A stretch of DNA of 7,429 nucleotides, from NCBI GenBank assembly GCA_023392185.1, contig JAEVZP010000098.1, forward strand, positions 1 to 7,429, given 5' to 3'. This DNA is from Bacteroidota bacterium. GTDB lineage: Bacteria > Bacteroidota > Bacteroidia > Chitinophagales > Chitinophagaceae. The notes beneath the pieces are model-generated. The model was given only the letters and a program-made list of their open reading frames with translations, did not search any database and had not been told where the DNA came from. The position numbers were made by a program, and so were the translations under genes. Shown piece by piece: positions 1 to 6,240 of the stretch (position 1 is its first letter; each line of letters opens with the position of its first letter).

Positions 1-1
1 G

Positions 2-799
2 GCTCCGGTCGATACCCTTCCGCATTCCGAGATTACGCCGGCGACCGACATTCGCTATTCGTATTTCCGGTATAAAGACAGCGGGCGTGCACGGATGGGG
101 GACTACTCCCCGGAAGAGAAAAAAGTGATCTATGCCCTCAACCGCATTGACGGCAGCCATATTGCAAGCGTAGACACCGTCGTTTTTCCGGAAAAATTCC
201 CAACCGACCTGCGCGAGATCAGTCCGTTTCCGCAAGCGGTGCCGGCGCTGCGGGACGTAAAAAAGATTGTGCTTTTCTCCTACCCCATTCAGGCGTTCGC
301 GGCCTATAAAAATGGCGTGCTGGAGGCCTGGGGGCCTACCAGTATGGGCCGCAAAAACAAGAAAACGCCGGAAGGCCTGTATTTTGCCAACTGGAAAGCA
401 AAAGAAACGATCAGCACCGTCAGCGACGAATGGAAGCTCAAATGGAACTTCAATATCCAGAACCGGCAAGGTATTGGCTGGCATCAATATGGGCTTCCCG
501 GCAAGCCGGCTTCGCACTCCTGCCTGCGCCTGCTGGAGGCAGATGCCAAATGGCTGTATGACTGGGCCGATATGTGGATTCTGAAAAACGATCAGGAAGT
601 GAATGCACAGGGCACGCCTACCATTGTTTTTGGAGAATATCCGTGGGGTGGCCGCCGTCCGTGGCTCCACCTGATTGATGATCCGCATGCCAATGATCTT
701 TCGGTTGCCGAGGTGGAAAACATCGTAGAGCCGCACCTGCAAAAGATTCTCGAGGCGCAAAAAACCCGCGAAAGCTTTGTTTCCAATTCCGGAAATTAA
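2..799 (+). CDS. L,D-transpeptidase (YkuD domain), 5'-truncated by window edge
   Basis: The reading frame is open from base 2, so the true start is to the left; the ATG at 95 is internal, because the 31 codons before it stay open. Visible length is 265 codons. The family (YkuD/ErfK) makes 3-3 peptide cross-links in peptidoglycan or attaches proteins to it, outside the cytoplasmic membrane, using a catalytic cysteine. Counting from the Met at 95, the active site is at residues 130-145: His130, then Ser140-His141-Ser142-Cys143-Leu144-Arg145, the SHxCxR signature, with Cys143 the likely nucleophile. Upstream, residues about 12-32 (ALNRIDGSHIASVDTVVFP) look like the end of a LysM-type or related N-terminal segment, a weak resemblance. 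A signal peptide would be off the window. The coding region ends in TAA and is followed by a strong terminator, so it is last in its transcription unit. The family call is firm; the substrate is unknown. Confidence 0.88.
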   Translation, partial: APVDTLPHSEITPATDIRYSYFRYKDSGRARMGDYSPEEKKVIYALNRIDGSHIASVDTVVFPEKFPTDLREISPFPQAVPALRDVKKIVLFSYPIQAFAAYKNGVLEAWGPTSMGRKNKKTPEGLYFANWKAKETISTVSDEWKLKWNFNIQNRQGIGWHQYGLPGKPASHSCLRLLEADAKWLYDWADMWILKNDQEVNAQGTPTIVFGEYPWGGRRPWLHLIDDPHANDLSVAEVENIVEPHLQKILEAQKTRESFVSNSGN

Positions 800-881
800 G
801 CGTCTTTAAAGCCGCTTTTCAAGGAGTGGTGCAGGCGCGGTAGCGGTCCCGTATGCGCCAGCCGCCACAGGTACGTTCCCG

Positions 882-930
882 GCCTTAAAAAGTCCTGCTC
901 AGTCGGGCTTTTTAAGGCTGTCTTATTTTT
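882..930 (+). terminator. Rho-independent terminator after the L,D-transpeptidase gene
   Basis: GCCTTAAAAAG (882-892) and CTTTTTAAGGC (908-918) are a perfect 11-bp inverted repeat. In RNA the stem can extend by a U-G pair and two C-G pairs (893-895 with 905-907), leaving a loop of about 9 nt. A T-rich run, TCTTATTTTT, follows at 921-930. It lies about 80 bp after the transpeptidase stop and 30 bp before nhaA, so it separates the two transcription units. Confidence 0.8.
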
Positions 931-931
931 G
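924..931 (+). promoter_or_regulatory. Possible Bacteroidota -7 box for nhaA
   Basis: TATTTTTG matches the Bacteroidota -7 consensus TAnnTTTG and lies 30 bp before the nhaA ATG, which would give a leader of roughly 20-25 nt. It overlaps the T-tract of the terminator. No TTTG/TTG -33 element is visible at the expected spacing, and T-rich sequence makes chance matches easy, so this is tentative. Confidence 0.3.
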
Positions 932-961
932 CCACCCTTTTTTCCCAGAAAACCGCTGCCG

Positions 962-2128
962 ATGATCACCCGTCTTTTCAAAGAATTTTTCCAAAACGAG
1001 AAAGCCGGCGGCATTGTGCTGATCACCTGCACCGTGCTGTCGCTGATCCTGGCCAATTCCGACTACAGCGCCGGATACGTAGGTTTTTGGGAAATGCCGC
1101 TCGGCAGCCACACCCTTACCGAGTGGATCAACGACGGGCTGATGGCGATTTTCTTTTTGATGATCGGGCTGGAGCTGGAGCGGGAAATTTATCAGGGCGA
1201 GTTGTCCAACATCCGCGATGCGGCCCTGCCGGGCATTGCGGCGCTGGGCGGCATGTTGGTCCCGGCGGGTATTTACCTGATTTTCAACGCCGGAACGCCA
1301 GCCTCCGGTGGCGCGGGTATTCCTATGGCCACCGATATTGCCTTTGCGTTGGCGGTCTTGTCGCTTCCCGGAAAACGAGTGCCGGCTGCCTTAAAAGTTT
1401 TCCTTACCGCACTGGCCGTGATTGATGACTTGGGGGCCATTCTGGTGATTGCTTTTTTCTATTCCAAAGGTTTGTCCTGGCTCAATCTCGGGCTGGCGGG
1501 CGTGTTGTTTGGCGGTATGTTGCTGCTCAACCGGATGAAGGTTTACAATCTGTTTCCGTATTTGATTGGCGGCGCTGCGATGTGGTATTTTATGCTCCAC
1601 TCCGGCGTGCACGCCACCATTGCCGGCGTGCTGCTGGCTTTTGCCATTCCCTTTGGCGACGGCTCCGAGAAGTCGATTTCTTACCGCTTGCAGCATTTTC
1701 TGCACCAGCCCGTTGCGTTTTTGATTTTACCGCTTTTTGCCCTGGCCAACACCGCGATTCCGGTGGTTTCCGGGTTGGGCGAGGCGCTGGCGCACACGTA
1801 CAGCGTTGGCATTGCCGCCGGGTTGCTTTTGGGCAAGCCGCTGGGCGTGCTCTTGTTCACCTTCCTGGCCGTCAGGTTCGGCCTGGGGCGCCTGCCGTCG
1901 GGCGTGGGCTGGAAGCTGATTGGCGGGGCCGGGATGCTGGCCGGTATCGGCTTCACGATGTCAGTGTTTATTACTCTACTGGCTTTCGACGATCACCAGA
2001 TCATCAACAACGCGAAGCTGGCGATTCTGGTGTCGTCGCTGGTGGCGGCAGTTGTAGGGCTGGGGGTATTGATGTGGGGCCTGCGGGGAAGGGCGGCGGT
2101 TGTGGAAGGGGAAGAGGAGGCGTTTTAG
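962..2128 (+). CDS. nhaA: Na+/H+ antiporter NhaA
   Basis: Integral inner-membrane antiporter that exports Na+ (or Li+) in exchange for protons, for pH and salt homeostasis. The frame is open from a TTG at 929, but the ATG at 962 is preferred. It gives 388 residues, equal to the E. coli protein, and begins with the family-typical MITRLFKEFFQNEKAGGI; the TTG lies inside the terminator T-tract. About twelve hydrophobic segments are visible between residues 17 and 373. The ion-binding Asp pair is Asp155-Asp156 in FLTALAVIDDLGAI, corresponding to E. coli Asp163/Asp164. ATDIAFALAVL carries Asp125 (E. coli Asp133), and GKPLG carries Lys292 (E. coli Lys300). These equivalences come from motif matching by eye. 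The C-terminal tail is short and acidic (VEGEEEAF). The gene stands alone between a terminator and a mobile-element-like repeat and converges on the minus-strand operon. All key residues are present, so it is probably functional. Confidence 0.97.
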   Translation: MITRLFKEFFQNEKAGGIVLITCTVLSLILANSDYSAGYVGFWEMPLGSHTLTEWINDGLMAIFFLMIGLELEREIYQGELSNIRDAALPGIAALGGMLVPAGIYLIFNAGTPASGGAGIPMATDIAFALAVLSLPGKRVPAALKVFLTALAVIDDLGAILVIAFFYSKGLSWLNLGLAGVLFGGMLLLNRMKVYNLFPYLIGGAAMWYFMLHSGVHATIAGVLLAFAIPFGDGSEKSISYRLQHFLHQPVAFLILPLFALANTAIPVVSGLGEALAHTYSVGIAAGLLLGKPLGVLLFTFLAVRFGLGRLPSGVGWKLIGGAGMLAGIGFTMSVFITLLAFDDHQIINNAKLAILVSSLVAAVVGLGVLMWGLRGRAAVVEGEEEAF

Positions 2129-2135
2129 GGGCTAA

Positions 2136-2231
2136 GAGCCTATCCTAAAAATGGCGGGCTGTGGAAGAATAAGATTTCTCGTACGATTCTTTTGCCCGAG
2201 ATAACTCAATAGTTATTTTCTGGATAGGCTC
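2136..2231. mobile_element. 96-bp MITE-like element with IS5/IS427-type ends
   Basis: GAGCCTATCC at 2136-2145 is mirrored exactly by GGATAGGCTC at 2222-2231. Over the terminal 20 bp, 16 positions pair. The element is flanked on both sides by TAA (2133-2135 and 2232-2234), consistent with the short TNA target duplication of IS427-group IS5-family elements. It has no coding capacity for a transposase, so it would be mobilised in trans. An internal 6-bp palindrome with a 4-nt loop lies at 2201-2216 (ATAACT-CAAT-AGTTAT). It sits seven bases after the nhaA stop, between two convergent units, and its folded transcript might help end transcription. The family assignment rests on end sequence and target duplication recalled from known elements, not on a search. 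Confidence 0.62.
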
Positions 2232-2286
2232 TAAGGGTAAGTCCTTTTTGGCATAAAGAAGTAAAGAGTTGGTTAGTGACCTCACT
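2232..2286. other. Spacer downstream of the minus-strand operon
   Basis: This covers the gap between the MITE-like element and the stop of the HerA-type gene. It holds only a short palindrome (AGTGACCTCACT, 2275-2286, 5-bp arms) and an ATAAAG/CTTTAT pair, neither followed by a convincing T-tract on the minus strand. No clear terminator of the defence operon is visible here; the inverted repeat at 2136-2231 might serve instead. Confidence 0.4.
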
Positions 2287-3894
2287 TTATATCAGGTGCC
2301 GCACCTTTATTTTCTTATACTTCTTCCCCATTCCTAACGCAATAGCAGTTGGATTTTTCACAATCAGCTCTCCTTTCTGTAAGCCGGCAATAGCCCCTTT
2401 AATTTCCTGAAATTCACTTCCCGACACGCCAAATAAATCCCGGATAACGCCATCGTTTATAGACTGCTGCTTCATAATCAGCGGGTATTGGGCATTGGCG
2501 TAAAAGTCAAAGTAATCGCTCTTATAGCTGTCCATATTTTGAGTGGCCAGAATAATACTCAAGCCCTTATTGCGTCCCACGGCGATCAGGTCGCGGAGCG
2601 GTTTATTGTCAAAGCCCAGCATGTAGTGCGCTTCGTCAATAATGGTGAAGTGGCGTAGCTCTACTACTTCTTCGCCTACCGCCTGCTTAGGCAGGTGCTC
2701 GTAAATAATGTTGAGCTTGGAAATGATAAAATACACAATCGCCTTTGCAATAGGCCCATCTTTCGGGAAGCCATCCATCTTGATGATATAGCTTTCTCCT
2801 ATCAGATTCACGCTGTCCCGCTCGGCGAAAAGATTGTTGCGGATCAGCTGTTTCAGCACCGAAGTGATGCTATCGTCGTTGTCGCGGGCGGTTTCGGGTA
2901 AGAGACTCACGTACGCCTGAAGAATCCCCTTAAACGTTACGGGCAGATTTCCGGAAATTTTGTACGCCTGGATAATCGCTTCCGACAAGCGGTTGCTCAT
3001 TTTGGCACTGATACGCGCATTATCAATAGCGCACAAGGCATTGGCCAGCTCGGTTGAATAGAGGTTGATTTCATTTTGGGGCCGCCCGCTAAAATCCTTA
3101 AACGGCGTGAATGGCAACGGCGCCTGAATCGGGTCCAGCAGCGCGCTTTCGTCTGCTTCAAAGTGGTTGAGCCACGCCCGGTTGGCCAGGTCCGAAAACT
3201 CGCCTTTGTAATCAAACAGCAAAAAGTTGACCGGGTAACTGCTTTCAATAGACAAGTTCCGGATCTCAGCGAGCAACACGGCCAGCAGGTTGGATTTTCC
3301 GGAACCGGTAGTACCGGCAATCAGAATTTGGGTGTTGGCAATATCGCGACCGTTCAGGTTTAGGTACGCTGGTATCTCGTCGTCGTAAGTGCCAATGTTA
3401 AGGTTCAAAACAGGAATCTCGCCGCCGGAGTTACCCCTGCCAGAGCCGGTAGCCGCCAGAAGCCAATCGTCCAGCACCCCTTCTTTAAGCAGCAAATCGC
3501 GACCGCGCAGGATTTCGGCGTTGATGATTCTGCTCTTCACCCCGCTGTTCTCCCAATCCACCGGCTGCCCCTGGTAGCGTAGCTTTAGCAACGCTGCATA
3601 CATCTGACTTAAGTCATTATGGGTAAAAATGGTGTCAAAAATCCGGTTGCCCGTTTTGGAAATCTGAACCGCTTCCGTGGCCGCGAGGATTCGGGTTTCA
3701 GGACTGCTCAGCCCGGCCAGCAGGCAGGTGCGAATAACCTTGTTATTATTCAGCGTGGCGCGTTGCTGCTGCTGCGAGTACTGCGGCAGGTTGAGGCGCT
3801 GTTCTATCTGCGTGCGGATTTCCTGCAGGTCTTCCAGAATGCCTTCCGCCTGTCGGATGTTTTGAAAATTCATGGGACTATTACGCGGGTTCAT
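2287..3894 (-). CDS. DndE-like domain fused to HerA/FtsK-type (DUF87) ATPase
   Basis: Last gene of the minus-strand operon, 535 residues from the ATG at 3894, which overlaps the DndD-like gene by 14 bp. An alternative ATG at 3873 (MNFQNIRQ) gives 528 residues and a 7-bp gap; neither has a good ribosome-binding site. Residues about 50-137 follow the pattern of DndE: NKVIRTCLLAGLS, then FDTIFTHNDLSQMYAALLKLRY, then AEILRGRDLL. The rest is a HerA-like hexameric P-loop ATPase of the DNA-translocase type. Walker A is GTTGSGKS at 194-201 (Lys200, Ser201). LLFDYKGEF is at 225-233. Walker B is FTIIDEAH at 416-423 (Asp420, Glu421). The likely arginine finger lies in VGRNKG (Arg441), and sensor ILATQN is at 448-453. 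The protein is inferred to load on or translocate DNA for the modification or restriction complex. No nuclease motif is seen in it. The ATPase call is firm; the DndE match is by eye. Confidence 0.85.
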   Translation of the reverse strand: MNPRNSPMNFQNIRQAEGILEDLQEIRTQIEQRLNLPQYSQQQQRATLNNNKVIRTCLLAGLSSPETRILAATEAVQISKTGNRIFDTIFTHNDLSQMYAALLKLRYQGQPVDWENSGVKSRIINAEILRGRDLLLKEGVLDDWLLAATGSGRGNSGGEIPVLNLNIGTYDDEIPAYLNLNGRDIANTQILIAGTTGSGKSNLLAVLLAEIRNLSIESSYPVNFLLFDYKGEFSDLANRAWLNHFEADESALLDPIQAPLPFTPFKDFSGRPQNEINLYSTELANALCAIDNARISAKMSNRLSEAIIQAYKISGNLPVTFKGILQAYVSLLPETARDNDDSITSVLKQLIRNNLFAERDSVNLIGESYIIKMDGFPKDGPIAKAIVYFIISKLNIIYEHLPKQAVGEEVVELRHFTIIDEAHYMLGFDNKPLRDLIAVGRNKGLSIILATQNMDSYKSDYFDFYANAQYPLIMKQQSINDGVIRDLFGVSGSEFQEIKGAIAGLQKGELIVKNPTAIALGMGKKYKKIKVRHLI

Positions 3895-5887
3895 TTATCC
3901 GGACGCCAAAGTAGCCGGGCATTACACTGGTTTTCTGGGCCTGCCGGTCTCTTACCAGGGTGTAGGATTTAGAAATAAAAGGTTCTATTTTCCGGTAATC
4001 GCTGCCGGTGCGGATTTCACTGTCCGAACTCAGCAGAATGGTTTGGTGGGAAAGTTCCGGAAAATAATGCTCCAGCAGCGTAGCGCGGCTTTCTTCATCC
4101 AGCACGCCCATCACGGTGTCAATCATAACCGGCGGTTCGTAATCACCCAGCTCGTGCAAGGCTTTGAGCAACACCTGTACCACCACCTGTTTAGAAGCCG
4201 TATTCAGGTGGTTCAGGTAGATTTCGTTACCGCTGGTGTGGTATATTTTAAAGGAAAGGTCCTTAAGGTCTTCGGACAAAGCCACGCGGTCTATCACGTC
4301 GCGGTAGGCCGCCAGGTTCACGTTCAGGTCGGCCTTCATCTTTGCCTCGATCTGCTCTTTTTTAACGCTCAGCAGCTTGTTGGCTACGTCCTCAAAAAAA
4401 GGTTTCAGCTTTTGCAACGCTTCGTATCTCGGGTCCGGTTCCTGCCCAATCTGAATATCATAGCGGTGGAGCTTACGGGCCGTTTTCTCAATCTCGGCAC
4501 GAATAACGTCCCCGGCCGCTTCCAGCTTTTTGATAGCCCCTTCGTTGTCTTCGTACTGCTTTAGCAACTGGTAGTCTCGCCCGGTAATCTGGGCTTTGAT
4601 GCTCTCGGCCTGCGACTGCAATACGGGCGTTTGGGCCAGCGCCATGGTCAGCTCGCTTTGCTTTTGAGCCAGCGCCGGAAAGGCGTTTATCGTTTTAAGC
4701 TGCACCAGCTTTTCCAGCGCTTTGATTTCGGAGTGTTCTAAAAAGCCATAAGGGTCTTCGCCATCGGCAGGCGCTGAAGCGGCAATCACAAAATCAACGA
4801 CTTCAGTTGCGGAAACGTCCTTTGGTAAAAGCCTTCGTTCCCAGAGGTAGGCCAGAACCTTTTGGCTAATAGCAGTGATCTGCTCGGCGCTCACCCCGGT
4901 AGCCTGCCGTGTTTCTTTCTCGGCGCGTTGCGTCAGGATCAGTTGTACCTCCGAGCGTACGGCGTTGGCCAGCTGCGGCAGGCAAATGTTGAACTCCATG
5001 TCTTTCACGAAGTCGTCCAGCTCTTCGCGGTAAGCCTTCTCTTTTTTATACACGCCCGCTAGCTGTTCCTCGGTTTGACGCAGCTTGTTTTTCAGGGTTG
5101 TTTCTTCGTTCAGCCCGGATTTCAGCTCGTCGTAAAAAGCTTTGTTGGCAACAGAATACTGCAAGGCATCGGCCAGCCGCTGCGTATTTTCTTCTAAGTC
5201 TTTCTCCCTTTCTTTCTTCTCGGCCAGCAGCGCCAGATACTCTTCTTTTTCTTTCTCCACCTTCAGGCGCTCGGCAGTTTGGGTTTCGTACAGGCGCTCG
5301 GCCGCTTTGGCCAGTTGCAGGTACTTATTGAAGCCCATCACGTTTTCAATGTTCTCCCGGATCACGCGGTTGAGCTGGTCTTCTTTGAGCAGATTGCCGG
5401 CTTCCATGGCGTCAAACAAAAAGTAGCGGCTCAGCTCCTGTGGCAGGTTGGCTTTAATGATTTTGCCGACCTGCGCTTCCTGCTCTGCTTTTTGAGCGGC
5501 GGGCGTAGCGGTGCCGTAGGTAAAAATGCTGCCGTTCATGTTCAGCTTCACGCTTTCCACCGGCTGCCCGGCTCCGTTGAGCATGTAAGTGCGCGTCAGC
5601 ACGTAGTGTTGCTCTTCATGCAACACTTTTCCGGAAAAGTGAAGCTCCAGCACGATTTTTTCGCTTTCCTGCCGGGCGGCCCCGGCGTTCAGCAGTTCCT
5701 TAAAGGCCTTGGGTGTTGGGATTTTCAAGCCGTAAAGTGCGCCGTAAATGGCTTCAAAAAACGTGGTTTTACCGCCCCCGTTTGCCCCGCCAATCAGAAT
5801 AATAGGTTGCTCCGGCGCTACGGTTACATCCAGGTCCAGGTCCAGATAAGTCTTGAAGTTCTGGGCTTTAATTTTTTTCAGCAACAT
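3881..5887 (-). CDS. dndD: DndD-like SMC/Rad50-type ATPase of a DNA-modification system
   Basis: 668 residues, close to the usual length of DndD, the ATPase subunit of the DNA phosphorothioation complex. The N-terminal lobe reads MLLKKIKAQNFKTY, with Walker A GANGGGKT at 34-41 (Lys40, Thr41). LSRYFLFDAMEAGNLL (152-167) sits where DndD has its RYF-F-FDG motif. Two charged coiled-coil stretches follow, about 190-300 and 400-520. The C-terminal lobe carries PPVMIDTVMGVLDEES (585-600) with Walker B Asp590 and the D-loop, then YFPELSHQTILLSSDSEI (608-625), very like DndD YFP-SHQ-ILLS-D-EI. Oddities: the ABC signature is degenerate (LNTASKQ, 561-567, instead of LSAGEKQ-like), and there is no CxxC zinc hook; Cys302 is the only cysteine. 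The start ATG is 5 bp after the stop of the small gene upstream, and the 3' end overlaps or abuts the HerA-type gene. It is thus co-transcribed with both. It could instead be a related SMC-like defence ATPase. Confidence 0.85.
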   Translation of the reverse strand: MLLKKIKAQNFKTYLDLDLDVTVAPEQPIILIGGANGGGKTTFFEAIYGALYGLKIPTPKAFKELLNAGAARQESEKIVLELHFSGKVLHEEQHYVLTRTYMLNGAGQPVESVKLNMNGSIFTYGTATPAAQKAEQEAQVGKIIKANLPQELSRYFLFDAMEAGNLLKEDQLNRVIRENIENVMGFNKYLQLAKAAERLYETQTAERLKVEKEKEEYLALLAEKKEREKDLEENTQRLADALQYSVANKAFYDELKSGLNEETTLKNKLRQTEEQLAGVYKKEKAYREELDDFVKDMEFNICLPQLANAVRSEVQLILTQRAEKETRQATGVSAEQITAISQKVLAYLWERRLLPKDVSATEVVDFVIAASAPADGEDPYGFLEHSEIKALEKLVQLKTINAFPALAQKQSELTMALAQTPVLQSQAESIKAQITGRDYQLLKQYEDNEGAIKKLEAAGDVIRAEIEKTARKLHRYDIQIGQEPDPRYEALQKLKPFFEDVANKLLSVKKEQIEAKMKADLNVNLAAYRDVIDRVALSEDLKDLSFKIYHTSGNEIYLNHLNTASKQVVVQVLLKALHELGDYEPPVMIDTVMGVLDEESRATLLEHYFPELSHQTILLSSDSEIRTGSDYRKIEPFISKSYTLVRDRQAQKTSVMPGYFGVRINEPA

Positions 5888-5892
5888 ACCGG

Positions 5893-6108
5893 TTATACTT
5901 TTTGAAGCGCTTTTTCAATCACCCGTTCCATACCTTTTTCGTCCAAATCCTGGTTGCGGATTTTGGCTTCGTGCCATTCGCGCAGCAGGTGTTCTTTCAC
6001 CCAGTCGGCATCCAGGCCGTGGGCCGCACACAGCCCTTCTATCAGGGCCATATCCGTCCGGCGAACGCCGTAGTGCACAAACGTGCTGTCTAATCCTTTT
6101 CGGGCCAT
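5893..6108 (-). CDS. Small protein associated with DNA-modification operon
   Basis: A 71-residue protein starting at ATG 6108, the only possible start, since an in-frame TAA lies a few codons upstream with no Met or common alternative start between. It ends 5 bp before the DndD-like ATG, so the two are surely co-transcribed. There is no signal peptide, membrane segment or cysteine pair. The predicted make-up is helical and charged: residues 15-31 (VRRTDMALIEGLCAAHG), then a DADWVKEHLLREWHEAKIRN segment (33-52), then a C-terminal helix DEKGMERVIEKALQKV. This layout recalls small helical proteins found beside DndD-like and HerA-like genes in DNA-modification clusters. That is recalled from general knowledge, not confirmed by a search. 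It may be an adaptor or regulator of the ATPases. The function is unknown; that it is a real gene is supported by tight spacing and a protein-like sequence. Confidence 0.72.
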   Translation of the reverse strand: MARKGLDSTFVHYGVRRTDMALIEGLCAAHGLDADWVKEHLLREWHEAKIRNQDLDEKGMERVIEKALQKV

Positions 6109-6240
6109 AAGCTGAAAGCGTTTTTCCGGAAATGTTTTTTAAAAAAAGAAAGGTAGGGTGCAGATTTTTAAAGGTTCCTTTTTCATTGCATATTGGGGCA
6201 AATTCATCCATTTTTTGCCCGAATATTCATCTAATGTTCA
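6109..6240 (-). promoter_or_regulatory. Intergenic spacer with hairpin, possible internal promoter or processing site
   Basis: This 132-bp A/T-rich gap between the helicase-nuclease gene and the small gene is the only sizeable spacer in the operon. It contains a perfect 7-bp inverted repeat with an 11-nt loop (GGGCAAA at 6196-6202, TTTGCCC at 6214-6220) and a 10-bp palindrome TTTCCGGAAA (6123-6132) 14 bp before the small gene's start. Minus-strand near matches to TAnnTTTG exist (TGAATTTG, TACCTTTC), but none has a -33 partner. The hairpin has no T-tract after it on the minus strand, so it is not a typical terminator. A separate promoter for the last three genes is possible but unproven. Confidence 0.3.

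Noticed and set aside
95..97. ATG at 95 as start of the transpeptidase
   Set aside because: The frame is open upstream to the window edge with protein-like sequence, and an exported enzyme should have a signal sequence, which is not found after this ATG.
929..961. TTG at 929 as start of NhaA
   Set aside because: It would add PPFFPRKPLP-type residues coded from the terminator T-tract. The ATG at 962 gives the usual 388-residue length and N-terminus.
796..1056. Minus-strand open frame of 86 codons over the intergenic gap before nhaA
   Set aside because: It runs through the terminator hairpin and antisense to the nhaA start, and no family resemblance was found.
1582..2148. Plus-strand open frame of 188 codons overlapping nhaA
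   Set aside because: It is an Arg/Gly-rich frame shift shadow of a G+C-rich gene. NhaA is complete in the other frame.
2275..2286. Short palindrome after the HerA-type stop as operon terminator
   Set aside because: The arms are only 5 bp and there is no T-tract following on the minus strand.
3872..4564. Plus-strand open frame of 230 codons
   Set aside because: It lies wholly opposite the DndD-like gene and the start of the HerA-type gene. Its translation is low-complexity shadow sequence rich in V, F, H and Q with no recognisable domain.
5279..5905. Plus-strand open frame of 208 codons
   Set aside because: It is antisense to the N-terminal half of the DndD-like gene, whose Walker A motif is clearly coded on the other strand. 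No independent motif was seen.
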